64,000 nucleotides of DNA from Catenaria anguillulae PL171 (Eukaryota > Blastocladiomycota > Blastocladiomycetes > Blastocladiales > Catenariaceae): the NCBI GenBank assembly GCA_002102555.1, contig MCFL01000002.1, positions 186,001-250,000 of the forward strand, written 5' to 3'. Numbering within the stretch: the first letter of the stretch is position 1; each line of letters opens with the position of its first letter. The notes beneath the pieces are model-generated. The model did not search any database, had not been told where the DNA came from, and worked only from the letters and a program-made list of their open reading frames with translations. Below are positions 54,868-64,000 of this stretch, piece after piece. Made by a program: the position numbers and the translations under genes.

Positions 54868-57769
54868 ATGTCCGCGCCGGCCCCGCAAAAGTTCTCGCTC
54901 GGCCAGCAGTCTTACCAGACGGCCTCGTTTGTGCGCCGCCCCGGCTTTGGGTCGGTGGGCATGAAGATTGCCGTTGTTGCCAACCACTATGTCTTCAAGT
55001 CGCTCGGCAACGCAACCATTTACCATTACGATGTCACGAGTACGTTTCCGTTTGACCCTGTTTCTTTTCGTGTTGGGTGTTTGGTCTTGATCCGGGTCAC
55101 CCCCCAACTCCCTCCACCCCACCCTCATCCACCAACCACTCACTCCCTTACCAAACGGCACTCATCGCAGCCGATCCCGAGCCCACCAAGAACCTTGCCC
55201 GCAAGGTGTGGGCCCGCTTCGAGGAGGATCACGCCTCGCGCCTCAAGATCACGTGCGGTTACGACGGCGTCAAGAATGTCTTCACCCCCAACAAGCTCCC
55301 CCAGGAGACCATGACCTTCACTGTCGTGCTGCCGCCGCCCGCCGACCGGCCCACGCGCCGCGACGGGTCGCCCAACACCAAGGAGTACAAGATGACATGG
55401 CGCCTTGTGGGCGAGCTGGCCATGTCGGACCTCAACGCCTACCTCCAGGGCAAGACGGCCATCTCCAACAACATCATCACCTTGCACCAGGCCATTGACG
55501 TCATGTTCCGTCAAATGCCCACCCGCAACATGCTGCCCGCTGGCCGCTCCTTCTTTGACCCGGCCTTGCCCGCGACCAAGCTCTCTGGCGGTGTCGACTT
55601 GCTCTCTGGTGTCTTTTTGTCTGCCCGTATGGGTACCGGCCGCATGACGCTCAACGTTGACACGGCTTACACTGCCTTCTACCGCCCGATCAACGTGGTC
55701 GAGTTTTGCGCTCAAGTCCTTGGCCGTCCCGTCAACCAGCTCATGGGCCAAGAGCTGACTCCCTCGGACCACAAGCGCATCGACAAGGCCCTCCGCATGG
55801 TTGCCGTGTCGACGTCGCATCGCCAGGGCAAGACACGCTACGGTATCCTCAAGTTGTCGCGCACGTCGGCCGACAAGTCCATGTTCACGCTCAACCCGCC
55901 CGCCGAGCAAGTTCAGGACGATGGCGGTGCTGGCCGTGGGCGTGGTGGTGACGCTCCGCGTGGTCGCGGTCGCGGTGGTGCCACGGCTCAGCGTGGCCCC
56001 GCTGGCGCTGCCCCCGGTGGCCGTCAAGTGTCGGTCACCCAGTACTTTGCAGAAACGTACAACATGCAATTGCGCTTCAAGAACTTGCCCTGTCTCGTGG
56101 TTGGTTCCCAGCAAAAGCAAACCTTCTTGCCCATGGAAATTGCCACCATTGAGCCTGGACAAAAGTTCCGCGGCAAGTTGTCCGAGGACCAAACGTCGGA
56201 GGTGATCAAGATTGCTGCCAAGAAGCCCCTCGAGCGCAAGGACCAGATTGCCAAGCTCGTGTCGCGCCTTGCTCTTGACCAAGACCCGTACATCAAGTCG
56301 ATTGGTATCTCTGTGGACCAAAACCCCATGATGCTCGATGGTCGTATCTTGCCCACGCCCCAGCTCGATGTCGGTGGTCGCCCCATGGTGCCCCGTGACG
56401 GTGCCTGGAACTTTGCCGGTTTGGGTGTCAAGCAAGGTGCCCGTATCTCGTCGATTGGTGTGCTTTCATTTGTCAACCCGCGTATGATGCCCGAGGGCCA
56501 AATTGCCGACATTCTCGAGGGCTTTTTCCAAGAGTCGTCGCGTATGGGTTTGCAGTACAACCCGATCAAGAAGACGCGTGAGTCGTTCCCGATCCACATT
56601 GCCCAGCCCCGTCTCGAGGGTGTCGAGGCTGCTCTCCAGTCCTTGTGGAAGGCGACTGGTGACCAGTTCCAGGCCTACCCGGAATTGTTCATTGTGGTGC
56701 TCCCTCGTCGCGAGACTGCCCTTTACGCTGAAGTCAAGCGCATTGGTGAGACCGTGCTCGGTGTCCCGACTCAGTGCCTCGTCAAGAACAAGATTGAGCG
56801 CGCCAACCCGCAGTACTGGGCCAACGTTGCCCTCAAGGTCAACACCAAGGTCAAGGGCCCTTCGTTCAACTTCCACCTCAAGCAGTCCAAGTTCTTGACC
56901 GAGCCCACCATGCTCATTGGTGCCGATGTGACGCATCCTGCCCCGGGCACCAACCAGGCCTCGATTGCTGCCATGGTCGGTTCCTTGGACCCCAACTGCC
57001 TCCGTTACCAGACCGTGGTCAAGATGCAACCCCTGCGCCAAGAAGAAATTGTCGATGCCGGCGGCATGTTCCGTGATCTGCTCAAGCAATACCAAGCCTT
57101 CAACGGCCAGCGTCTGCCTAAGCGTGTCATTGTGTACCGTGATGGTGTCTCGGAGGGTCAGTTTGCGCTTGTGCGCGACGCCGAGGTGCAGGCCATGCGC
57201 AACGTGCTTGCTGAGCTTAACTCGTCCAGCACCAAGCTCACGTTTGTGGTTGTGCAAAAGCGTCACCACACGCGTTTCTTTGCGTCCAACCCTCGTGACG
57301 TGGACCGCTCGGGCAACATCAAGGCTGGTCTCGTGATTGACAATGGCGTGACCAACCCGACCGATTTCGACTTTTTCCTTCAGTCGCAGGCCGGTTTGCA
57401 GGGCACCTCGCGCCCGACCCGCTATGTCGTGTTGCACGACGAGATGAACTGGACCCCCGATGACTTGCAGCTCTTCACCTACCATCAGTGCTACACGTAC
57501 GCACGTTGCACGCGGTCCGTGTCGGTTGCCCCCGCCGCTTACTATGCCCATTTGGCTTGTTTCCGTGCTCGCCATCACGTCAAGTTTGAGGGATCCGAGG
57601 CGTCGCTTGCCACCACGTCGTCCGAGGGTGTGCCGCAAGAAGTTGCGCCTCTCCACCCCAAGCTCGGCAACAGGTACGCAGAAGACGCTTCTCCTTTTCA
57701 CTTGGATGACCGTGTCCACGATTCACTCACCCCTTGTCTTTCAATTTATTCAGTATGTACTTCATGTAA
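54868..57769 (+). CDS. AGO: Argonaute
   Basis: Small-RNA-guided slicer protein of the AGO subfamily. Exons 54868-55039, 55171-57673 and 57754-57769 sum to 896 residues; the last 16-nt exon gives the classical ending GNSMYFM. Order: N domain (RRPGFGSVGMKIAVVANHY), linker and PAZ (SVTQYFAETYNMQLRFKNLP, QKTFLPME-like QTFLPMEIA), MID (RRETALYAEVKRIGETVLGV, TQCLVKN) and PIWI. Visible catalytic residues are Asp in LIGADVTHP, the Glu finger in QEEIVDAGGMFRDLL, Asp in VIVYRDGVSEGQF and His in YYAHLACFRARHH, so slicing activity is expected. An RGG-rich insert (GRGGDAPRGRGRGG) precedes the PAZ. Codon use is strongly C-ending, suggesting high expression. Confidence 0.95.
57674..57753 (+). other. Last Argonaute intron, open if retained
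   Basis: An 80-nt GT-AG intron with no in-frame stop. If kept in the mRNA, the frame stays open to 58298 and replaces the GNSMYFM end by a roughly 209-residue Ser/Asn-rich and then hydrophobic tail. Confidence 0.5.
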
Positions 57770-58636
57770 GCCGATCTTCAAGGGCCCGGTTTTTTTTGTC
57801 GTCGGTTTCGCTCGCTTGCCGTGTATGCGTGACTTTTTGTGCGTGAGGATCACGCAAGCGAGCGCCGACGTGTACCGGGTACCCATCACCAGCAACAGCA
57901 ACAGCAGCAGCAGCAACAACAACAGCACCAGCTTCAACACCAAGCAAGCAGTATCAAGTCGTCGTCGTTCGGCACCAGTTTCAGCAGCAGCAGTACAACT
58001 AAATCCAACCCGCCCCCTTTGTTTGCTTTGTCTTTCATTTCCCTTCTTTTCCGTTACCCCCACCTCCTTCTCTGACTGTGTGCCCGCCGTCCGCTTGTAT
58101 TCTTCCTTGTTGTTTTTCTTTTTCTTGCTTTTCTCTTTATCTCTTTTTTGTGTGTGTGTCTCGCCCCCTCGCCCGCTTGCCTTGCCTTGCCCGTCACTCC
58201 TGGCCCCCTTCGTCGTTGTCGGGTGTCTTGGGTTCACGTCACTACTCGCTGGTGCAAGCCGTGTCGTGTCGGTCGTTCATATCTATCAATACATTTAATC
58301 ATTTCTCATAAATACCTGGCTCGTCGCTTTCATGATTGAGAGGTCAACGCCTCCAGCGGGGCCGGCGTCTGACCGATTTCGTGTTGCTTGTTGGCTGCAT
58401 ATACAGTCCGTTTCATGGGGCAACAGGTCGTCGGAATATGGCAGTGGTATTGACACATGTAGCCAAACGTGAAGCGCATGGCAGGTCCGGCCAGATTCCC
58501 GTGGTCCAGCGCCTCAGTCAGCCTTGCACTCATGTTCCCAACTGCCACAATCGTCACAAAATGTTGACGAGCATGACAGAAATACATAGACTCTGCAACA
58601 AATTACTCATGGGTGAACACTGACTCTGGCATCAAT
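57770..58636. other. Argonaute 3' region
   Basis: About 870 nt. It starts with a CAG/CAA tract, then a long T/C-rich stretch (58010-58240) typical of 3' UTR. No separate gene supported. Confidence 0.35.
57890..57931. repeat. CAG/CAA repeat in the Argonaute 3' region
   Basis: About fourteen CAG/CAA triplets, which would read poly-Gln in one frame and Ser/Asn in the frame continuous with Argonaute. They lie 120 nt past the stop of the spliced gene. Confidence 0.75.
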
Positions 58637-59200
58637 TCAAAGAAAAACTGATAAGCAATTTGACACCTCTTCGTGCTGCTTGATGTTGACTGCCCTTTGC
58701 TGACCCTTGTCATCCAACTCGTCCTTTTTCTCGGCTGTCAACTCGCCGTGCACGGGTCGAAATGGCATCCACAGAGAACACGACCGAGTCAGCTTTTCTG
58801 CCTTGAGGCACATCCACAGGTACGTCCGCCGGCACGCCTCGAGCTTATTGTCTGCGGTGTGCTGTGACGGCGCGCTGTTGGTCAAAGCGCCGAGCTTGAG
58901 AGAGGCGGGGCCAAAGGTGGGCCGGCCAACGGATTCGGCCGACGTGAATGGAAGCTTAACGACAAGCGAGTCGTCAGTCCGCATGTCCGAGTCAAGGTGA
59001 ATGGCGAGCAAGACGTGGATCAAATCCCCTTTCGGTTTGGCTGGATGTGCGTTGCTGGTCACCGGTGCGTAGATCCATGCAACGATGCGGTTGGATGAGA
59101 CAAATGCTAGGCAAGGGACGAGCAATGCCAAATGCGCGTGAATGTCGACGGGAATCGAGACCAGGTCTTGATGCGTCGTGAGTTCAATGGACGAGGTCAT
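58637..59200 (-). CDS. Unknown protein
   Basis: About 187 residues from the ATG of MTSSIELTTHQDL; the frame is open to 59320 but that part is unlike protein. The N-terminal half has alternating hydrophobic strands (HLALLVPCLAFVSSNRIVAW, then IHVLLAIHLDSD and SLVVKLPFTS), suggesting a small beta-rich fold. The C-terminal half is charged (TAEKKDELDDKGQQRAVN). No family is recognised. Its position, with RPF2 about 600 nt upstream on the same strand and the Argonaute gene converging downstream, says nothing about its role. Confidence 0.45.
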   Translation of the reverse strand: MTSSIELTTHQDLVSIPVDIHAHLALLVPCLAFVSSNRIVAWIYAPVTSNAHPAKPKGDLIHVLLAIHLDSDMRTDDSLVVKLPFTSAESVGRPTFGPASLKLGALTNSAPSQHTADNKLEACRRTYLWMCLKAEKLTRSCSLWMPFRPVHGELTAEKKDELDDKGQQRAVNIKQHEEVSNCLSVFL

Positions 59201-59316
59201 GGTGACTTGCAAGGTTTGATGTGACAAGTGGGCCCATTTGGTGGGAACCGTGACATTGCCTCTGTGCCAGTCAAAGGAGGTGGTGAGACTGTACACAAGA
59301 TATTTAATGCAAGGGA

Positions 59317-59544
59317 TCACACCCCCGCTTTATTGTCAATCAGTCCGTTTGGGGAGAAGCATTGTCCGCAGCGATGGCCCACAAAGCTAGACCAGGTGAC
59401 GAGCCGGGAGTTTTGCATTGTGCTTCTTGAAACGGGCTGGGAATACTGCGAGAACTGACAATGGAGCCACGGGACTGCGTACAAGCGCAAGAGCAAGCGT
59501 GCCAAGAAATCCAAGTACCTGGCTCTATTCGTCGGCGTCGACAT
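59317..59544 (-). CDS. Possible small protein (weak)
   Basis: A 75-codon frame starting MSTPTNRARYLDFLARLLLR and ending with a Cys pair, GHRCGQCFSPNGL. The helix-then-CxxC layout is vaguely like RNase P subunit Rpr2, but the match is too slight to name. It may need further exons, or be chance. Confidence 0.22.
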   Translation of the reverse strand: MSTPTNRARYLDFLARLLLRLYAVPWLHCQFSQYSQPVSRSTMQNSRLVTWSSFVGHRCGQCFSPNGLIDNKAGV

Positions 59545-59809
59545 GACCTTCAGACGGAGTGCCCGAGACCGGCGGGGACTGCGGGGCTGGCAGAAGGAGA
59601 AAAATCTATTCGTCGGCCCTATCGTTGCAGCTCGGCATGGTATTTGTCCGTCGACCATAACTGGTTCGTGGTCAGCCTGATCTGGTCGTCTGGTGCAAAG
59701 TGGTCGCCAAGAACACGCACTCTTTGAAGCGCCGCAGTAAGTCATGCCGGAAAAAAAGTTTATGAAGAAAATGAATGGTACAAAAAAATACACCTGAAAT
59801 CCCGCTGCC

Positions 59810-61048
59810 TCAATCCTGATCCATAGAATCCTCGCCTGCTGCGGCTGCACCCTCGTCCATTGCGGGATCCGCGACTGTCTTCTTCAATCCCTTCATCTTC
59901 CTGACCTGCACGCCCCTCAAATCCTGCTTTTGCATATGCAACTGACCAAACTTGTCGCCAAACACATCCGTCTCGACATTCTTTGTCTTCTTGGGCTTGA
60001 TTTCCCTGGGCACCTTGGTTGCCTGCTTCCACAGCTCGGCCACGGGATCCTGGTGGCGCCGCGGGACCAAGTCCATGCGCGGGCCCATTTCCACCAGCTC
60101 AATGCGCGGCAGCTTTTGGCCCGACTTTTTCAAGTGCACCGTGTACACGCGCAAGTGGATGGTACCGTTGAGGTGTGTGAGGGAGATGCAGTACTCGAGG
60201 CCGGCAAGGTTGACCTTGGACACTTCTTCGCCGCGGAAAAAGTCGAGAAACAGGTTGGACATGTTGCGGAGTTCGGTTGTGGATTCCCAGTCGCCTTGAA
60301 ACAGGATCGAGGGCTTCATGCCAATGGCGCATTTTGGCGTCTGGTTATGACAATCGACGCACGCAAGCACAAGCACGAGAGAAGGGTGAGTTGGAGTGCG
60401 CTCTCAAGACAAGATGACACAGAGACAAGTGCATTTTGAGAAACATACATCGAGGTCGTGGAGAGACACAAAGTTCTCAATGCCAAACTCGTACATGTCG
60501 AGCACTTGGTAATCAAACATGCGGACAAACGTCAAGTCGTGCGGCCGCTTCTTGTTGTGTGTTCCCACCACCATGTGCGCTGCGTCGTTCTTTTGCGCGA
60601 AAAACTCGAGCGATTGAGTCGATTCGAATGGGTGAATGTCATTCTTTTTCGTGAATGAAACAGCGTTGGGCTTCTTGAGGGAGTACTGTTGAAAAGAAAT
60701 AAAAAATGCGGTGAGAAAAGGACGTCCCGACCTGAGAAAGAGGAGCTGAGCAATTCATAAACGCACCAGATCAGCAAGTGCTTGGTTGACAATGGCCGAA
60801 GTGGTTGTGCCGCGAATGAGGATGGCTGTCTTGGGGTTCTCGACAACCTTCGGGGCACGGTTGTCGAGGAAACGCTTTGTGCGCGCGTTCTTGGCCTTGC
60901 TATGTGATTAGAATGTGAAGATTGCGTCGTCAGTGCCTATTGGATGGAGGATGGGAATGCGAGCCGCGGCGGGCGGCCTAGCACGTCGGCGAGTCGGGTG
61001 GCGTAGGGTTTTGGGTCGAGTTGCAGGTACATACACGGTGCGTAGCAT
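59810..61048 (-). CDS. RPF2: Ribosome production factor 2 (Brix domain)
   Basis: 60S biogenesis factor that, with Rrs1, recruits the 5S RNP to pre-ribosomes in the nucleolus. Exons 61035-61048, 60767-60899, 60449-60685 and 59810-60340 sum to 304 residues exactly in frame. The 14-nt first exon (MLRTV) joins to KAKNARTKRFLDNRAPKVVE, matching the family's MLRxVKPKNARxKR start. Next come KTAILIRGTTTSAIVNQAL, FARKNDA-type FFAQKNDAAHMVVGTHNKKR, VRMFDYQVLDMYEFGIENF and the Brix end PRIELVEMGPRMDLVPRR. The C-terminal tail is basic (KKTKNVE, RKMKGLKKT) and ends acidic. Introns of 135, 81 and 108 nt. Divergent from P5C dehydrogenase. Confidence 0.93.
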
Positions 61049-61535
61049 GGTGATGAGTGCGTGCAAAAGGTTCTGTATCGTCAATCCATGGATAGCGTTG
61101 AGATGTCACTTGCTTGACCCAAACCACCTGCTGCACCACGCACTCACCGTGACACTCGCTGAAAAATGCATTTCAAGTTCACAGGAGATCACATGATCCG
61201 TAGCCTGGTCCGCACGCTTGTAGCCACGGCTGAACGGTCGGGTGGACATGCACGGTGTTCCGATGCATGTGGCTTTGGAGTCCCCAGCGAGCACGTGACG
61301 ATTCCGTGTTGGACCGCTGGTTGACTTCGAGATCGCGTTTTTTTTGTTTGCGTCGTTGTCTCGCACCTCACCAACTCGATCCTGCAGCCATGGTCCATGG
61401 TCCAGCTTAAGCACACACAAAACCCAGCGCGATCCCCACCGTCTCGACTGCTCCAAATCTCCTCTCTCTTCACGGAAGCTGCTACGTACACTCGCTCGCT
61501 CGCACGACACGACCCCAACACGCAACATCTCAACA
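61049..61535. promoter_or_regulatory. Divergent promoter region RPF2 / P5C dehydrogenase
   Basis: 487 nt between start codons. Its right part (61397-61535) can encode mitochondrial presequence-like text in two frames, see the dehydrogenase entry. Confidence 0.4.
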
Positions 61536-63176
61536 ATGGCCAACCCACAACTCGGCATCTTCTCTGTCCCGGCTATCGAGAACGAGCCGCTCAAGGCGTA
61601 TGCTCCCGGCTCAGCCGAGCGCAAGGCCCTGGAGGCCGCCCTCAAGGACATGGCCTCTGCCGCGCCCTACCACGTGCCCATTGTGATCAACGGCAAGCAA
61701 ATCAAGACGGGCAAGGTTGCCCAACAACTCAACCCTTCGGACAAGTCGGTGCTGTGCACATACGAGGAAGCCTCGCCTGCCCTGCTCCAGCAAGCCATTG
61801 ACGGGGCCCTGGCCGCGCGCGCCCAATGGGAATCCATGCCATTTGCCGACCGCGCAGCCATTTTCCTCAAGGCCGCCGACTTGCTCGCCCACAAGTACCG
61901 TTACAAGCTCATGGCCGCAACCATGCTTGGTCAGGGCAAGAACGTGTGGCAAGCCGAGATTGACGCGGCGTGCGAGCTGGCCGACTTTTGGCGCTTCAAC
62001 ACCCAGTATGCGCAAGAGATTTACTCGACGCAGCCCCCAAAGAATGCACCGGGCATTTGGAACCGTGTCGAGTACCGTGCCCTTGAGGGTTTCATTTTGG
62101 CCGTGTCGCCCTTCAACTTTACCGCCATTGGCGGCAACTTGGGGTCTGCCCCGGCACTCATGGGCAACGTGATTGTGTGGAAGCCCGCTCCCGCGGCCAT
62201 CTTGTCCAACTACATTGTGCTCGAGATCTTGCACGAGGCCGGTTTGCCTGCTGGCGTCATGCAGTTTGTGCCCGGAGATGCTGTCGAAATTGTAGGCCAG
62301 GCGCTCAAGCACCCAGACTTTGCCGGTCTGCACTTTACTGGCTCCACGGCCGTGTTCAAGAAGCTGTGGAAGGACATTGGCAACAACATTGAGGTGTACA
62401 AGAACTACCCGCGCATTGTGGGCGAGACGGGCGGCAAGAACATGCACATGGTGCACAAGTCGGCCAACCCGCACCAAGTTGTCTTGCAAACCGTCCGGTC
62501 GGCATTCGAGTACCAGGGCCAAAAGTGCTCTGCATGCTCGCGCGCCTACATTCCCGACAACCTGTGGCCCGAGATCAAGGCCGGGCTCGTGCGCGAAGTC
62601 AACCGCATCAAGGTTGGGCCCGTGACGGATTTCTCCAACTTTGTTGCCCCCGTCATCAACCAATTTGCCTTTGACAAGATCAAGGGGTTCATTGAGTACG
62701 CCAAGGCCGCGGCCGATGCCGAGATTCTTGTTGGCGGCACGTACGATGACTCCAAGGGCTACTACATTCACCCGACCGTCATTGTCACGACCAACCCGCA
62801 GTTCAAGACGCTCACGGACGAGATTTTCGGGCCCGTCGTGACCATTTACGTGTACAAGGCGGACGAGTTTGAGCAAACGCTCGAGCTGGCCGACAAGACG
62901 AGTCCCTATGCACTCACGTGCGCCTTGTTTGCTCAAGACCGCGCCGCCATTGTCAAGGGCGCCAATGCTCTGCGCAACGCCGGCGGTAACTTTTACATCA
63001 ACGACAAGTCGACGGGTGCCGTTGTGGGCCAGCAGCCGTTTGGCGGTGCACGTGCGTCCGGTACCAACGACAAGGCCGGTGCTGCGGCCAACTTGTTGCG
63101 GTGGGTGAGTGCCAGGTCCATCAAGGAGAACTTTTTGCCCCTTGAGGATTTCTTGTACCCGTCCAACTTGCAGTAA
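61536..63176 (+). CDS. ALDH4A1: Delta-1-pyrroline-5-carboxylate dehydrogenase
   Basis: Mitochondrial NAD-dependent enzyme that oxidises glutamate semialdehyde to glutamate in proline breakdown. 546 residues, single exon, from the ATG of MANPQLGIF. ALDH4 features are YHVPIVINGKQIKTG, ILAVSPFNFTAIGGNL, VWKPAPAAILSNY, LHFTGSTAVFKKLWKDIG, GETGGKNMHMVH (general-base Glu), FEYQGQKCSACSRAYIP (catalytic Cys) and the C-terminal QQPFGGARASGTNDKAGA. The frame stays open 64 codons upstream with Arg/Ser-rich text (RKLLRTLARSHD...RNIST) but no ATG. An ATG at 61397 opens a similar leader in another frame. The true protein therefore probably has a presequence begun by a non-AUG codon, by a missed splice, or hidden by a missing base. 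Confidence 0.93.
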   Translation: MANPQLGIFSVPAIENEPLKAYAPGSAERKALEAALKDMASAAPYHVPIVINGKQIKTGKVAQQLNPSDKSVLCTYEEASPALLQQAIDGALAARAQWESMPFADRAAIFLKAADLLAHKYRYKLMAATMLGQGKNVWQAEIDAACELADFWRFNTQYAQEIYSTQPPKNAPGIWNRVEYRALEGFILAVSPFNFTAIGGNLGSAPALMGNVIVWKPAPAAILSNYIVLEILHEAGLPAGVMQFVPGDAVEIVGQALKHPDFAGLHFTGSTAVFKKLWKDIGNNIEVYKNYPRIVGETGGKNMHMVHKSANPHQVVLQTVRSAFEYQGQKCSACSRAYIPDNLWPEIKAGLVREVNRIKVGPVTDFSNFVAPVINQFAFDKIKGFIEYAKAAADAEILVGGTYDDSKGYYIHPTVIVTTNPQFKTLTDEIFGPVVTIYVYKADEFEQTLELADKTSPYALTCALFAQDRAAIVKGANALRNAGGNFYINDKSTGAVVGQQPFGGARASGTNDKAGAAANLLRWVSARSIKENFLPLEDFLYPSNLQ

Positions 63177-63461
63177 GAAGTCGTCGCCGTTGTGCACTTT
63201 TTATTGGGTGTGACTTGATTCTTGCTGCTCCTCTCCACGGAATGGAATCTTCTGTGTTGTCGTTGATTTCTGTCAGTGTCTGTGGACAATGGGATATTGA
63301 TACAAACAAAGTGATCCTCTGACTTCTGTGAACCGGATCAATGATGGCCATGACTGCAATTATATAGCATAGATTGAAAGCAATAAAAAACAAGACAGAA
63401 AAGCAAAAAGCCTCAAATCAACTCACCTGCCAATAACTTAATCACCACGCGACGTCCTTAC
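63177..63461. other. Convergent 3' regions
   Basis: 285 nt between two convergent genes, AT-rich. An AATAAA-like element (gcaataaaaaac, about 63379-63390) lies about 200 nt past the dehydrogenase stop. Confidence 0.35.
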
Positions 63462-64000
63462 CTACAAACCCAAAAACGCAGCGGCAGCAGCGGTGGGACT
63501 TTCGGCCTCAACATGCTGCCTCTGCACGCCGTCCCACGCGCCCTCGACCCTGGCCGACCCTGGCGCCGTTGGTCTTGCCGCACTGGACGGACTCATGGCC
63601 AACTGCTCAACAGGCTTCTTGAGCGCCAGCCGATCCAAAAACACGCGCACCTTTTCGCGCTCGAGCGCACGGCGCTCAGCATCCAGCGCGGCCTCGATGC
63701 GATCGAGCGCCGCAAGCTTCAAGTCGACCTTGCGCGATTGCAAGTCCACAAGCTCGCGGACACATTTGGCCATGGCCTGCTCTTCCTCACTGACGGCCAT
63801 TTGGGCGCGCGCGGCAGTCAGCCCGACGGCCGTGGCCGCATGCACATCGAGGGCATGTGCCGCTTGGCCACCCACAAGCTCGCGCGCCTTGTCGGCCACG
63901 CCCGTGGCCACATGCTTGTCGACTGCCTGCGCCAAAAACGCCACTAGCGTCAACACGGGATTGTCTGCCTCGGACATGGGCGGCCGATGAAACTGCAACC
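63462..64000 (-). CDS. SWI3/RSC8 (SMARCC)-like chromatin-remodelling subunit, C-terminal part
   Basis: C-terminal ~178 residues of a gene whose 5' part lies beyond the right edge. The stretch NPVLTLVAFLAQAVDKHVA and the following Ala-rich helix ATAVGLTAARAQMAVSEEE resemble the SMARCC C-terminal region. The helix LVDLQSRKVDLKLAALDRIE, leading into RRALEREKVRVFLDRLAL, matches the leucine-zipper-like end of SWI3/RSC8 proteins, which dimerises in SWI/SNF and RSC complexes. The SWIRM and SANT domains that would settle the call are outside the window. It ends in an Ala/Pro-rich tail at the stop 63462. Confidence 0.7.
   Translation of the reverse strand, partial: LQFHRPPMSEADNPVLTLVAFLAQAVDKHVATGVADKARELVGGQAAHALDVHAATAVGLTAARAQMAVSEEEQAMAKCVRELVDLQSRKVDLKLAALDRIEAALDAERRALEREKVRVFLDRLALKKPVEQLAMSPSSAARPTAPGSARVEGAWDGVQRQHVEAESPTAAAAAFLGL

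Noticed and set aside
55140-57719. Long minus-strand open frames opposite Argonaute
   Set aside because: They mirror the strong codon bias of the Argonaute gene and have no protein-like features of their own.
57839-58075. Separate poly-Gln protein downstream of Argonaute
   Set aside because: The frame is short, lies in the 3' region of Argonaute and is only a CAG/CAA tract with no other protein-like sequence.
61611-63197. 528-codon minus-strand frame opposite P5C dehydrogenase
   Set aside because: Shadow of a biased, highly conserved coding strand; no recognisable protein.

Overview
The window looks like nuclear DNA of a zoosporic fungus. Genes lie on both strands without operons, and most carry short GT-AG introns of about 37-170 nt; one acceptor is preceded by a TACTAAC branch point. 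The informational genes are of fungal/animal type: ORC5, RPB7, the proteasome alpha-4 subunit, RPF2, MFAP1, a mitochondrial LeuRS, Argonaute and a SWI3/RSC8-type subunit. Tandem proteins built on ankyrin-like repeats ending in L-D/E-W-W, together with an apparent mitochondrial-clan P450, make me favour a blastocladiomycete (Catenaria/Allomyces relatives). That placement is inference from memory of the families, not the result of a search.

Layout. 1-4.1 kb: two tandem mitochondrial-type P450 genes on the minus strand, the first cut by the left edge and the second broken. 4.7-7.9 kb: ORC5 and OST3/OST6, divergent. 8.2-16.7 kb: four tandem plus-strand paralogues with LDWW repeats. 17.3-21.1 kb: a single-pass PPxY membrane protein, a membrane-anchored GH26 glycosidase and an ABHD11-type hydrolase. 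21.1-27.8 kb: a gene-poor stretch, an unknown basic protein, then divergent PSMA7 and RPB7. 27.8-38.2 kb: one five-exon gene of about 3370 residues with an HR1-like N-terminus and about 30 copies of a 29-residue coiled-coil unit. 39-45.6 kb: a P450-like scrap, an unknown protein with an internally duplicated domain, a secreted trypsin-fold protease (copy A), an LDWW relic and an unknown small gene. 45.9-53 kb: MFAP1, an unknown nuclear-looking protein, mitochondrial LeuRS and protease copy B. 54.9-64 kb: Argonaute, an unknown protein, RPF2, P5C dehydrogenase and the C-terminus of a SWI3/RSC8-like subunit cut by the right edge.

Several otherwise conserved genes (ORC5, protease A, two LDWW genes, P450 copy 2, the giant coiled-coil gene) are interrupted by what look like single missing bases, mostly in short C or G runs. 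By contrast the exon sums of ten conserved genes are exact multiples of three. Because ORC5 should be essential and single copy, part of this pattern is probably consensus error rather than gene decay. Breaks are therefore reported as breaks, with both readings kept open.

The genes do not form one pathway. Most are housekeeping genes. The lineage-specific material is the LDWW array, the giant 29-residue-repeat protein, the duplicated-domain protein, the protease pair and the P450 pair.
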